DNA from: Epichloe hybrida
Taxonomy: Eukaryota; Ascomycota; Sordariomycetes; Hypocreales; Clavicipitaceae
Direction: 5' to 3'
Assembly: GCA_019022495.1 (NCBI GenBank)
Contig: JAFEKR010000033.1
Location: 62,001 to 126,000 of the forward strand
Length of the DNA: 64,000 nt
The notes under the pieces are model-generated. The model searched no databases and was not told the DNA's origin. It was given only the letters and a program-made list of their open reading frames with translations. This document shows, in pieces, positions 1 through 12,851 of this stretch (position 1 is the first letter of the stretch; each line of letters begins with the position of its first letter). A program made the position numbers and the translations under genes.

Positions 1-1400
1 AACTATTTATATATTTCTTTATATATAGTATTTAGGCTACTAATAACCTATTAGTTCTATTAAAATAAAATACTAGTAACTTATTACATAGACTATACTA
101 TACTATAACTAGCTAAAGGGCTAGCGCTAATAAAGGGGATAATATTAAGGCTAGTTATATTTATTATAGGGGTATTTATAGCTAAAGACACCCTAAGAGC
201 TAAGCGTATAGAAGCTAGGTTAAATTATACCTAGCTAAGGAGAGTGTTCTAGTAACTAATAAGATAGTAGTATCTTTATAATAAAATAAGTATCTTTTTC
301 TTAGTAGTTATAGTCTTAAGGACTCTAGGTTTAATAATATATATACCTATAGTAATTTTAGCCTTAAGATCCTTAAGGGCATATTAGAGTTATAGGTTAG
401 TAAATAGAAGCCTAGTATACTATATATAGGTAATATAATACTACTAATAAGGAAAATATAACTCCTTACTTTAGGGTAAATAATAGTTTAAAACACTAGT
501 AGTAAGAGCTTATTTAATATAAAGACTATAAGGATACTAGACTAATTTAAATATAGTATACTATTTATTATTAAAGTTTCTCTTTATAAGGTACTTACTA
601 ATAAAATAGGATATTAGTATAGTAAGGGTAGCTACTTCTATAGCTACTAAAGCTATAGGAATAAGGGTATTAGTTTAGTATTAAGGCATTTTAGTAAAGG
701 AAATAATTATTTAAAAGGAGAGAACTAATAGAATAATAGGGAAGGTATAATAAAATTATAATAATAAAGGGATAGTGTTATATAAAGGGAAAAGTAAGAT
801 AAGTATAAGCTAAAGTAAGATATTTATAGTAAAAGTTATACTTATATTAGGTATACTATAAATAGGTAAGGGTAGGGCAATTATTTATAATAAATAACCT
901 ATTAGTAAGGCAAATATATTATACGCACTATAAAATAACACCTAGAAGTAAGGGGGTTACTATAATAAATAATAAGGCAATAGGGTAAGTGCCTATTAGA
1001 TGCTTTATAGATAGCTATTAGTAAGGGTAGTTTTTATTATAATAACTAAGGGTATATATAATATAGGTATTACGTATATCACTAGGGGTTAATATAAAGG
1101 GGAGTTTATTAATAATAGGTAAGTAAGGGCATATATAAGGGCTTAGGCTTTACCTAAGCATTATTTATATAGTAGTTAGAAAAGGAAGTAGTAAAAGTAG
1201 TTAGGGTAAGGAAAGGAGGCTTATATAAGTAGCTAAGGGGGTATAAGGGGCATCACTAGGGATAGTCTCTTACCCTTCCTCCTTTCTCCTTAAGTCTCTT
1301 AATACTATATTAACGCCCTATCGCAGTAGCCTAGGGGCCAGTCTATAACAATAGGCTAGATATAGTTAGATACGCGTATACACTAATTTATATGTAAAAT
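1..1400. repeat. RIP-degraded repeat, identity unresolved
   Basis: The stretch is strongly AT-rich, with hardly any CA or TG dinucleotides and dense TAA/TAG in every frame, as left by repeat-induced point mutation. I found no protein family I could name and no terminal repeats. A slightly less mutated patch lies around 1255-1400. It may be the upstream part of the retroelement relic that follows, or a different element. It continues beyond the left edge of the window. Confidence 0.7.
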
Positions 1401-4400
1401 CAGAATATTAAGGAGTCCCCCTTAGAAAATAAAAATCCCTATATAAATAAGAAGTTATATAACTTAAAAGAAAAAACTAGGGCTAGCAGATAATATATAG
1501 TAAACTTAGCTAATTTAATATATCTAAAGGCTAATATAGTAAGAGATATAAGGGATAAAATAGGTATATAAGATATAGAGAGATAAGCTAAAGAGCTAAT
1601 TTATATAGGAAAACAGGAAATTTAAGGGCTACCTCTTATAATTCTAAAATCTCTATATAAATTAACTATTATTATTCTCCTCCTCTAAAACCATTATTTT
1701 ATAGTTTAAGAACTTATATATTAAGCTAGGAGACTATATAAGTAATAATAATTAGAGAATAATAATTATATAATTATACTATATATTTAAAGAGTGCTTT
1801 ATTTCTAGACTTAAGGATATTTATACTATAGATTTTCTAGAATATTATATCCCTTTAATCCTAGGAGTAAGACCTAGTAAATATAAATAGTATAGGTATT
1901 TAGTAGCTTTTTAGGACTTTTTAAAGTAGGTTTTCCTAGTAATAAAGAGAGTGGGAATTATTTAAAGAGAAAACTTAAAATAAGTAATACTAATAATATT
2001 TACTTTAAAGCTAAAATAAAAGGTTTTCTAAGTAATTTATAACTTTAAGGATATAAATAGTAAGACTATTAAATTAGGTTATTTATATTATAATATAAAA
2101 GTAAACTTAGATTTAGTTTACTATAGTTACTTTAAGTTTATATTATAAACTAATACTTTAAATAGATTTTAGGCTATTAGTATCTATTTACTAAATAAGT
2201 ATAAAATAGCTTTCTCTAGACTAAATAAAATATACTTTTATAATAATATAGCTTAAGAATTAATAAAGTTACTAGTAACTTATACTAGATTTAAGGACCT
2301 TACCTTTAGATACTTATTTTTCTAGGATAATACTAAGAGTAAATTTATTCTAAGGTATATAAAAGATATATATACTTTATTTTCTATTTATATAAATAAT
2401 TATTATATAGGCTTAAAGATATAGGAAGACTATTTTAACTTTCTTTAAAAGAAATACTTTCTAAGGGTAGCTTAGGCCTTAATTAGCTTAAGTAAATATA
2501 AGATTACTTTATTTACCTTTAAAGTTAAGTATATTAGATATTCTCTAGAAAATAAGAAAATATAGCTAGTATAAAAACATTATAATAAATTTACTAACTT
2601 AGCTAAGTAATTTAAGAAATAATTACTATAAACCTACAATAAAGTACTTATACTTATTTACTTAACTTTATTTATATATAAATTTATTTTAGGAAGGTTA
2701 AACTTAGTAATTACTATTAAAAGGGCTTTTTTTTATAAGATCCCTAAGATAGTATAATTAGGAAAGCTATTAATTTAAAAAGAAAAAGTCTTAAAAGAAA
2801 AACTAAAATAAACTCTAAAAGCTTAATAAGCTTTATTAAAAATATATAATAGTATTTAGATAAATACTACCTTTAGCACTAGACTAGGAACTTAGTTTTA
2901 TATAGCTATAAATATATCTAAGATAAGTACTAAAGAAGTATTATTTTAGATAAAAAATATAGAGCCTAGAATAAGTATTATAAATACTAATTTCTCTAAA
3001 GTATAAATTATTATATAAATATTATACTAATTATAAGATACTAAGAAATAATATTTAATACTAGAAAAGAAAATACTAGTAATTATAGTAAGTTTAAAGG
3101 AAATAAGATAGTTATTAGATTATTTACTATATTTATTAAAGGTATATATAGACTATAAAGGTATTATTAATTTAATAGCAAATATATCTAAAGTCTATAG
3201 AAAGGTAGCTTATTAAGTAAATATACTTTAAGAATTAAATATAAAATATATCTATTATTTAAATATAACTAAGATTATAAAGATTATAAATAAAATATCC
3301 TAAATACTAGAATATTTAAAATTAAATCCTATTACTATAAAAAGAAAATTAGGAGTAAATATTACTTTAGCTTTAGGAAATTAACTAATTTAGGTTTTAA
3401 TAAATATAATACTAGTTTTACTAGAGAGAGAAAGTTTAAATAAAGATATAATAGAGAAATTATTTTAAGAACTTTATAAATAGTTTAATTTTATATAGTA
3501 TAAGGAAGTTTTATTTACTATAGTTTTTAAACACTAAACTATTCTTACTAAATAATAGAAACTTATATAGTATTAATCTTTAAAATACTAGATTTTTAAC
3601 TAGACTTTATATTATCTAAAAACTAATAAAGTATGAGTAAAATATAGACTCCTAAATAAAGTACTAGAAAAGTTATAAGAAGCCTATAATACCTAAGGTT
3701 ACTTTAAAATAGTAATTATAATATAAAAACTTTATAGAAATTGCTTTAAGCTAGATAAAAGTAAAGATATAAAATCTTATTATTACTTATATCTAGTATA
3801 TTAATAAACTAGAATATAAGTTTTATAAATAGACTTAAAGATTATTATAGTATTAGAACTATAGGGATTAGTTATAATAGACTATTTAGGTCTAATTACT
3901 CTAAAATCTAAGAATAAAGATATATATATATTAATTAATATAGATTATATAATAAGGTTTATATTAGGATAATCCTATATAAAGGTAATAGGAGATTTAG
4001 TTACTTAGGCTTAGGATAAAAGTTAAAGCCTAATATTTAAATAGCTAAGAAAAATCTATTATAATAATAGCTTATATTTTAAGAATCTAATATTTTAAGC
4101 TACCTCTAGGAAATATAGAACTAGTGTAATATATAAACTAGTTTCCTATTTATTATTAATAGGACTAGCTAAATAAAATATAAGACTTATTAAAGAATAA
4201 CTAATAAAATAGGCTATTAAGAGAGATAAAGTTTTACTAGACTCCTAGAATTAGGCTATTTTAAGCATTATAGTAGTAATTAATAATTAGTATATATTAA
4301 GTATTAGGATAAGCCTAGTAATATTTATATTAGAATTTAAACTATTTATAAAATATATAGGAGTTAAAGAACTAGAATTATTAGACTTTAAGAATCTAGT

Positions 4401-4915
4401 AGTAGTAAATAACTTAAAACTAATTTAAGAAACTAACCTATAAAACCTAAATCTATAAGAAAAAAGAGAAAAGAGTTAGTTTAAATATAAAAAGTAAATA
4501 ATTAGGATAATACTATAAAACCTAGATAAAGCTTTAAGATAAGAAATCTTATATAAGAGAAAATAAACAAAGAAAATAAGTTAAAAGAAAAGTTTTATAA
4601 GACCTAAGGGAAGCTATCTAAGGTTATTTAAAAAGTATCTTTAGTAATATATAAAATTAAACCTATTAAGGGAGAAATAGCTAGGAAAATCTATCTAGAT
4701 AACCTAAAACTCTATATCCTATGCTAGGAGAAACTTTAACTACTAAGATTAATACTTAGGATTTAGCTAAATAAGGAATAATAGATTAAATAAATCTAGA
4801 GAAGGATAAAGTATTATAATAGAAATAAACATAGTATTAGGGTTAATACTAAAGGAATCCCCCCTAGCCTATTAAGTAAGGAAATAGCTTATATAATTAT
4901 AGCTATAATAATTAT
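1400..4915 (+). mobile_element. Ty3/Gypsy-type retrotransposon relic (RIP-mutated pol)
   Basis: Read on the plus strand through many stop codons, the sequence keeps the skeleton of a pol gene in Gypsy order. Reverse transcriptase lies at about 2160-2760, and its catalytic YxDD box survives as Y-I-N-N near 2390-2406. RNase H lies at about 2880-3180, with the characteristic run from 'leucine-glutamate-lysine' to a tyrosine-x-aspartate-x-lysine-glycine pattern. An integrase core lies at about 3840-4400, with an I-D-Y segment near 3880 and an N/D-N-S-x-x-F-K-N segment near 4070. The stops and substitutions are the C-to-T and G-to-A kind expected from RIP. I could not identify LTRs or target-site duplications, so the element ends are approximate. 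It is non-functional. The AT-rich block stops sharply near 4915, where ordinary fungal intergenic DNA begins. Confidence 0.75.
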
Positions 4916-5253
4916 GGAACCTTGGTAGCTAGATCAGATAGTAATTAACCATCATCACTACCTCATTCTTCTGAGTACTATTACAGGTGTTGTGACACAC
5001 AAGGGGTTCGAGGCTAGGTAAGCTTGGTATCACCACCCCAACCCCCGCCCAGCCCAACATGAAAACGCCAAAAAGTCACGTAGAAATACTATGACAAAGA
5101 GGTTGGGCTCAGCATTCCTTGGTACCGAGGTCGGCGAGAAGGGGTCAAGCCCGCTCGACACTTAATAGTCACGCCAGGCCAGGTCTAGTTTGATGAAGGG
5201 GTTTCAGACACACGTCCTACGGTATTTTTCATCTTCAACCTACTATCGAATCC
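4916..5253. other. Upstream region of the amidinotransferase gene
   Basis: GC-normal intergenic DNA between the left RIP block and the first gene. I see no convincing TATA box, tRNA or small gene. It must hold the promoter and 5' UTR of the amidinotransferase. The transposon relic ends only about 340 bp from the start codon, so the gene sits directly at a heterochromatin-like boundary. Confidence 0.5.
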
Positions 5254-6336
5254 ATGTCGCCCCTCATCTCAGCAGACAACGAGTGGTCTCCGCTCAAGGC
5301 GGCCATCGTCGGCAGAGCAGAGCACTCAGCCTTCCCCTCGGAGCCCCGGGCCGTGTTCGAGGCGAGCATGCCAGCCGAGCATGTGGACGAGTTCAGGCCC
5401 GGAAATCCATTCCCCGCTGACATTGTGGCTAAGGCACAAGTTGAGCTTGATCATTTCGCCTCGGTCCTGCAGCAGCACGGCGTCAAGGTCTACCGCCCTG
5501 ACGAGGTGGATTGGCTCAAGGTCGGCGGGTACACGGGCTCCATGCCTCGAGACACGCTCATGACGGTGGGCAACACGCTGATCGAGTCTCCCTTTGCCTG
5601 GGCTTGTCGTCGCGACGAGGTGGAGCTGGGATACTCAACCATCCTGCGCGAGCTGTCGTCGGGCGGCGGACCGGCCCGTATCTGCCGCGCGCCGACCATT
5701 CTCGGCAAGGACACCATCTACGACCAGTCCTTCATCGACGGCACGCGAGGAGCCAGGGCTTCGGCTTCTTCTTCTTGCTCCAACGGGACCCCCCCGGTCT
5801 GGTCCATCAACAACACGCGTCCGGCATTCGACGTGGCAGACTTTATGAGACTGGGCAAGACACTCGTGGGCCAGCTGAGCCACGTCACCAACATGAAGGG
5901 CGTCGAATACCTGCGGGCCCAGGTCCCGGACGGCTACTCGGTCGAGGTGCTGCACACGACCGACGACCACGCCATGCACATTGACACGACCATCCTCCCG
6001 CTGCGGCGCGGCCTGGCCATCTACAACCCGGAGCGCGTGACGGAGCAAGAGCTGCGGAGGCACGCCGTCTTTGCGAATTGGGATCTGCGCGCTTGCCCCC
6101 TCAAGCCGAAGCCGAGGGGACCACCGAACCCCCCCATGTACATGTGCTCGCCGTGGCTGGTTCTCAACGCGCTGTCTCTCGACGAGAAGCGCATCTTCGT
6201 CGAGGAGCAGGACACAGAGTTCGCCAACTGGCTCAAGGAGGAGTTCGGCATGGAGCCAATCATGCTGCCGTTCCAACACGTGAACTGCCTGGGAGGTTCC
6301 TTCCACTGTGCCACGGTCGATCTTGTGCGCGAGTAA
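5254..6336 (+). CDS. L-arginine:glycine amidinotransferase-like enzyme
   Basis: A single-exon gene for 360 residues in the AGAT (glycine amidinotransferase) family of the guanidino-group-modifying superfamily. Family members move the amidino group of arginine to an amine and release ornithine. The expected catalytic triad is visible: Asp193 in AFDVADF, His242 in AMHIDTT and Cys352 in GGSFHCAT. The Asp-His spacing is 49 residues, as in the human enzyme, and an MPRD box lies at 97-100. It is shorter than animal AGAT because it has no mitochondrial presequence, and it ends eight residues after the catalytic cysteine. A Ser-rich stretch (about 169-176) is extra to the family core. The start at 5254 puts the conserved N-terminal strand in place. 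Its acceptor amine cannot be read from sequence. Neighbours are an ABCC transporter and a P450, which suggests an accessory or specialised-metabolite role rather than creatine-type metabolism (inference). Confidence 0.88.
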   Translation: MSPLISADNEWSPLKAAIVGRAEHSAFPSEPRAVFEASMPAEHVDEFRPGNPFPADIVAKAQVELDHFASVLQQHGVKVYRPDEVDWLKVGGYTGSMPRDTLMTVGNTLIESPFAWACRRDEVELGYSTILRELSSGGGPARICRAPTILGKDTIYDQSFIDGTRGARASASSSCSNGTPPVWSINNTRPAFDVADFMRLGKTLVGQLSHVTNMKGVEYLRAQVPDGYSVEVLHTTDDHAMHIDTTILPLRRGLAIYNPERVTEQELRRHAVFANWDLRACPLKPKPRGPPNPPMYMCSPWLVLNALSLDEKRIFVEEQDTEFANWLKEEFGMEPIMLPFQHVNCLGGSFHCATVDLVRE

Positions 6337-7416
6337 AGACAGAAGAGACAGATGATGAACAAGGTTTCGGTTTGGTATCAGTTTACAAACCCAATTGTGC
6401 CGCACGTGTGAATTGTGTCCCAACGTGCCATAATATAACGCATGTTTCGGAGTGAGCGTGTGCGGATTGCCCATTGCCCATCCCTCGGACGTGTCAATGA
6501 CCAGAGAGATGATTCATCGACAAAACCGGGACCATAGCTGACCGATGAAAAAACATGGCAGCAAGTACTCGGTAGGCGTTGTGCAAGTCTCGGAACTTGA
6601 AGAAGTTGGCCGCCGCCGGCCGAGCTGAAAATGGTCGCCGTCCTTCTTATTGCGCTAAAGAGAAAACAAATGCGCGTGCAAGGTCTAAAGCATACGACGG
6701 CACGCCACCTACGGAGTACGCTAGGTGTGTCGTGTCCCCGTGTCGATACCAAAAAAAAAAACCTCCCCATGACCTGTGTCTCACACTCAGTTCAGCCGCT
6801 TTGGTTCCAATTTGTCGCACCAGAAACCCCCTCTTCAGCTTGCTCTCCCACAGCAGGATGAGACAAAAAGTCAATACTGACCCGTCCGGCTATTCCATTC
6901 CAATGCAGGGGGCGTGAGGAAGTTACACACGGCTTGAGCTGGGAATCCCCCCCCCTGCCAACAAGGGCGGCTGTGGAGAATAGATCGACCCATCCAGCCG
7001 GGGTGGCACCATTGGGAAAAGCTTATTCAACTCGTGGAACTCTGCGTCTTCAGCCATGATACGAGTCGACGACGGGGCAAGTTTGCAGCATCATCAGCCG
7101 GGGGCGGGAAGCTCGGCAGCTTTGAAGGTTCAGATATAATCCCAGCATCAATCACCACTCGGCTTAAATACTGCAGAGGAGGCGCGGGTGGCTCCGTGAT
7201 AGACCCATGATGGAACAACGATGCTGCGGCACGTTATTATGTAGGCAATCGACCCACGTCCAAGTGTGCGGAATGGGTTGGGAAGAGGTTACGTTGGAGA
7301 ATGCACGGCTTTACGGACTCGATTCGGTTTCTTATTGATATTGATATTGATATTGATATTGATGTCGATATTGGAAAATATGACATGGCTAGGACGACAT
7401 GTCTCGGCCCGCAAGT
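6337..7416. other. Convergent intergenic region with a hexamer microsatellite
   Basis: This separates the 3' ends of the amidinotransferase (+) and the ABC transporter (-). It holds a tacggagtac motif at 6710-6719, a C-run near 6945 and a microsatellite of ATTGAT units at 7334-7374. Several short open frames cross it, but none has a recognisable domain or convincing coding character, and I do not call a gene. Confidence 0.6.
7334..7374. repeat. (ATTGAT)n microsatellite
   Basis: About six tandem copies of a 6-bp unit, the last interrupted by a GATGTC variant. It lies 43 bp past the stop codon of the ABC transporter, probably in its 3' UTR. Confidence 0.9.
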
Positions 7417-10400
7417 TCAATCCGCGGTGCTGGCTGTAGCCGCGTATAGCTTGTAGAACGGTGAAGTCGTGTCAGCAACAAGTTCCCGTGGATTTCCGGA
7501 TTCCACAATCTTCCCCTTGTCGATGAGAACGATGCGGTCGTAGTCGAGCACCGTGTGTAGCTTGTGAGCAACGGTTATCAAGGTGCGGCCTTCAAGCTCC
7601 TCCCGTAGTATCCGCTGCATGAGTTCGTCCGTTTCCGAATCAACACTGTTTTCCTAGTCAGCCACTTGGAGCTTTTCAAGACGATGACAGGTAGCCGGGG
7701 GTGTGTGTAGTGTGTGTAGTGTGTTTTGTTTTGATTCATACCTGCTTGTTGCCTCATCGATGATGACAATGTTGCCTGGGCGCGCAATTGCACGGGCCAG
7801 ACAGAATAGCTGGCGCTGGCCGTGAGACAGGACGTCCTCGCTCATCGGCGCGTCGAGCCCGCCGCGGCTAACTAGCATATCCCAAAGCTGAACAGTGCGC
7901 AGCGTGTCAATCATGCGCTCGTCAGTCGTGAGGCCCAGGGGGTCAACGTTTTCACGCACGCTTCCCTGCAGGAAAAATGGTTCCTGGGGCAATGTATTGA
8001 GACGCTTCCGCAGTTCCTCACGCGGTACTTGGCTGATATCTTGGCCGTCAATGACGATTCTTCCAGTGTCAAGCTCAAGCATGCGAAGGATGGTTAGGAG
8101 GAGTGATGATTTGCCACTGTAAGAGAGAGAGAGAAAAAATATCAAGTTGAGATGTCAGCTCATGCCATGGAATCTGCAACGTTGCACCGCCGGATGCTCA
8201 CCTCCCAGTTCGCCCGCAAAGGGCAACCTTTTCTCCCGGCCGTATTGCCAGATCAAATCCGTCCAAAACAGGCTTAACAGATGTTTCGTACGAGGCCGAA
8301 ATATTTTCAAAGACAATGACCCCGGCAGACGGCCAATTGTCTGGCAAGTTCTCCACCTCCGAGCCCGAGGATTCTGGCGCAGTATCCTCGACAAAGGCTT
8401 TAACGCGGCTGATGGCACCAAGCGCCGTCTCTAGTTGCGTCCACTGGGTGACGAATGCCTGGAGAACGCCGCTGAAATTGATGACATTGAACAGAGCCAC
8501 GCCAAGGAATCCCGTCGATCCATTGCGCACCTGGGTCGCGAATGCAACCAGCATCACGGCAATAGCACCTGCCAACAGATCCAGTACGATGGTGAGCCAT
8601 CGTTGGATGCACCATAGCAGGTAGTATGGTTTCTGCGAAGCGTCAAGAACCTCGTAGCTTCGCTCCATGTACTCTGAAGACCATCCATAGGCACGTATAC
8701 AGGAGACACCGCCTAATGTCTCGATGAAATGCGAAAACAGAGGCGCCTTGGTTTCGATGTCAAGCAAGCGCAGCTGGTGGGAAGTGCGTAGATAAAATGT
8801 TTGGATAAGGGAGATGAGGACTACGCAAACAGGAATAGCAGCAGCAACATAGCCGGACCCAGTGAACACCAGCACCGCTGAGACGATGACGCCGAGAAAA
8901 TTCATGACGGTCTCATCAAGAGACTGCGGAAGATCGCTGTCGATCAGCTGTAGATCCTGGCTGAATCTATTTGTAGTTGATCCGGCATTGGTCGACGTCA
9001 AGAAAGAGGTAGATGCGCTGTAGTAGCAGTTAATATTGACCGCCTAGTCCAAGGAGAGAACACGTCTGACTGCTTACCGCATAGTAGTATCGAGTAGAAG
9101 TTGATGGAATTTGTGCGACGTCTTTGGAACTAGCAACATCCGGAAAGCCCTGTAGATATAGACGGGTTAGACTTCTTCGCGACGTACGGTGTGTTGTAGT
9201 TGAGCCGGCAAACCATACCAGTCAGATCCCATGCAGCCCAACACGGCCAAAGCCGCGAGGCCGAAATACACGCCCAGCCAGTATTCGATGTTCTCATTAG
9301 GGTGCTTTGTGTTGTAGTCGGTCCACCACTGCAGCCAGATTGCTGAAAAGGATCAAGGTTAGTAGGTTGGCGAAGGGGGAGAGATCCAGGGACACCTACA
9401 AGGGAAGCTGAGACCAAAGGTGTAGGCTGCGCAGATGAAGAGATATATGGAGAAGGTCCATCCACCGGCGACTTTGATGTAGTAGGTGTAAACCTGCAAG
9501 TCGCTCGTCTCGCGGCCAGAACCTTGTTCGTCGTCTTCGTCGGCCAGGCCGAGTTCTCGGTGCATGTCCTCTGGCAGCTCCAACACCTCGTGGCGTGATG
9601 TCTCAGCTGTTGGTAGACTCGCCAGGCGCTGCACATAGCCACCAGACCTTGAGATTTGTTCAAGAGTGACTTGCTCGGCTATACTACCATCCTTATTGAG
9701 GACGATGATGTGGTCGGCAAAACGAAGATGACCAGCTGCAATTGTTCAGCGAGTTGGCGCGGCATCAACAGAGTAGCTAGATCACAGTACCTGAATTTGT
9801 GGCAGCAACAACTGTTGATTTCAATTTTTTGAGAATACCCCCAGCATCGAAGACAGCCTCGAGAATGCTGGCCTCGGTTGCACGATCGAGTCCTGTGAGG
9901 ACATCGTCCAAGATGATGAGAGGTTTTCTGGAGTAAAGAGCGCGAGCTAATGACTAAAGCTTTTTGTAAGTTGAAAACACAGAGACAAACAGACTGCTTT
10001 CTTAAAAGACAAGAAGAAAAATTGGAAAAAAAAAAGTTAGAAAGACTGAAAATAAAACTCACCACACGCATTTGCTGGCCGCCACTTAGACGCGAGCCCC
10101 GAGTGCCGGTTCTTGTTTGGTCTCCATCGGGCAGGTCTTCAAAGTCAGTATTTAGCGAACACGCACGAACGACGGTATTGTACCACTCAGTGTCCCACGC
10201 AGACATTCCCAGGATGTTGCTTCGCACCGTACCCCAGGTGATCCATGGCGACTGAGGAGCAAATGCACACGTGGAATAGTGCGAAACAACGGCGCCCGAA
10301 ACCTCGGGCAATTCTCCCAAGAGGAGCCGCAGCAATGTCGATTTACCTGAGCCCACGGGCCCAACAACCATGGCGGTCTGGCCGCGAGTAATGTCCAGAT

Positions 10401-12851
10401 TTAAGTCCTTGATAATCATTTTCTCGGATGAGTACCCTCCCTCGGCGTGTTTGAAGCTAACTGCACTGCTACTAATATTAGGAGAAAGTTCAGGCGCATC
10501 GACAGGATTCGGTTGAACGGCATTCTCGACATTCACCGAGTCTGACTTTTGCGGCAACTCCCGAGGTCCTGAAATGCGAGCATGTTCAATAGCGGGCACC
10601 GTTCTATAGTCTTCTCTCTCACCAGACAAGACATATGTTTGTACGCGAGAGAACGCGTTCGCAATAGTTTGGAAATCCTCGAAACCGTGTAAGAGGGACA
10701 TCACAGGCTTATCCTGCAACTGAAAAAGACTCAAAACTGCAAACGCAGCCCCTTCTGTCAAGGTCTCTGTGTTGTTGACCTTGGCCAATATGACATAAGT
10801 ACCAAGACCCAAGACGGGAGCGAAAGTGAATGTGCAGTTTGCTATCAGAGGTACCCAAATCAGCAAGGACTATACTTGAGGATGGGGGGAGTGGTCACGG
10901 AGTTCGCGGGAGATGGGCTCACCGGCGCCAGTCTCCAACACAGATAAGAGACGGAAAAGACGCGAGGCTCTGATCTCTTTGGTTCTGAGACTCGAGATGA
11001 TCTTGTGAATAGTGTTTGTTAAGCCAGCCATTCTGATTGCTTTCATCGTTCCCAAAGTCTTGGAGGTTACAGCCAAACGTTGCTCGATAGCCTCGAGCCA
11101 TGGCACTTGCGCATTTCCGGCTGCCGTGGCAATAGGAATACCGATCACGAGACACACTGTGAGATTTTTTTTAGCAATTCGTATCCGTGGCGGCTCAGCG
11201 CTAAGCATTAGGCTGCACTCACAGGCGATGAAGACTGTAGGAGGAACGACGGCCATGCCAAGGAACCTGGAAAGAAACCACAAGGATAGGGCAAGCTCCA
11301 CGAGGCTGGCATAAGCATCATGCAGAATTTGCATGCACAGCCCAATACGATCAATATCAGCGCTCATGAGCGTGATGGCTTCGGCATCCTTGACAGAACT
11401 GGCGCTGAGGCGAAGAGTTTTGCCAAATATCAGGGTGATCAAACTGCCGCGGAACATTGTCAAAACACGATAAGTCATGTGCTCGTACCAGGCGAGACAC
11501 ATCTATACAGGACGCAGATTAGATCAAGAACGAGGGTTCGGGCCAGGAGAAGTCCATCGTACCGCTTTGCCAATGTGAACGAGGGCATACGCTCCAATGA
11601 GGCCGTAACCAATGTTTCGGGTATTTGGGCCGTCCGGCTCGGCAGTAAAATCAAGGACTCGTTGTACAAGGAACGGCTCGGCGAAGGTGAAGCCAATGTA
11701 GGCAAGGCGGGGCAAGCAACCAGCAAGGAGATCCCATTTATAATGAACCATGAAGACCCGAAGCAAAGCCATTTTGCCAGACTTGTTGGCTGGAGCAAGT
11801 AGAACGTTAGTGAAGGGTCAAGCGGCCATTGATACGACTTTCTTGGCGGCAGCTACCTTTGTCCCATCTTTCTAAAAGGCCAGTAGGTCGAGAAGCGTCG
11901 AGAATATCTTGGTCGAGTGGCGTCAAGGTGTCCACGGTCAAACGTGTTGTATACCCTTTGAGGAGCAAACGGTCTAGCCAGACAAACAACACTCTGTTAT
12001 AGATCGAGGCCGCGGCTTCTGGGGATGTGTCTGTCCATTGTATCATGAGGATTCTGCGCTTCTCAGTTACTTCCGCGGCCAAAATTACCAATTTGACAAA
12101 GTAGCTGGTGAGTTGGATTGGAGCCACGAGATGATAGCCGGGTATGAAGAAAACGGTGCGCGAGCTGGCCAGGTCCAACAAGCTAGACACTCCAAGGTAG
12201 AGGCACAGGACAGTTGAGGGTCGAACAGATTGGACGTGCTCCAGGCATGAAACATAGAGAAGCCAAGTAAAACTGGCGATGACGATGACTGTCGCGGGCA
12301 AGGTGAGTCTAGTATTGGGAGTGTTCGGGTCAGCCCGAAGCACCAGCAAGACAATCTGGAGGACTACGTAAATAGCGAAGGCCGCCTAAGCATCACATCG
12401 TGTTAAATAGTAGCTTCTAGTGCGATGAAACCAGAGTCGAGGGAGGAGTGAAGTACAATTTTCAGAGCAAAGAGCCACGATCGCTTGACTTTAGTACTAG
12501 TCTTGCACAGAAACCTGACTCGAGGGATGAGAACGAGAACTATACGCTTGCTTAGCAGAACGGCGATGCAGACAGAGGGATTAGATTGCCATTGGCCGTA
12601 CCCGTGAGCAGCAGAGGCAAAAGAGTGAGAATGCTCTCTTCGAAGAGAAGCGTGAAATCGAAGCCATTGAGGCAAGAGTATGCCACTGTGGGACCAAAAA
12701 CATCGTGAAGGTCTATTGAACAGGACTTCCTGGCCATACTAGGCGAGCGTCCTGGCTGGTAATGCGCGGCGTGCTTCTTGGTGATGCTCGCAGGGAGGGA
12801 GGGTTCAGGTTGGCTCTGGGGAGTTGGCGAGCCGAATTGCGACGTCGACAA
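7417..12851 (-). CDS. ABCC (MRP-type) full-length ABC transporter, 14 exons
   Basis: A membrane exporter of the multidrug-resistance-protein class that uses ATP to pump organic anions or conjugates. Splicing 13 GT-AG introns by eye gives one uninterrupted frame of roughly 1,490 residues. An N-terminal TMD0-like region is followed by TMD1, then NBD1 (Walker A GPVGSGKST, signature LSGGQQMR, Walker B LIILDD, H-loop AGHLRFADH). An acidic linker leads to TMD2 (a TNRFSQD motif is recognisable) and NBD2 (Walker A GRTGSGKSS, signature LSHGQRQL, Walker B IVIIDEATS). Three intron positions I checked closely: 7646-7741 splits the Ser codon after EATS, 8117-8201 splits the Ser codon of the NBD2 Walker A, and 11157-11222 is 66 nt and free of stops. 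Every junction I tested keeps frame, so the gene looks intact. It lies in tandem with the P450 and converges on the amidinotransferase, so it could export their product (inference). Confidence 0.9.

Noticed and set aside
4980..5030. tRNA-like GGTTCGAGGC segment
   Set aside because: No matching acceptor, D or anticodon stems could be drawn around it.
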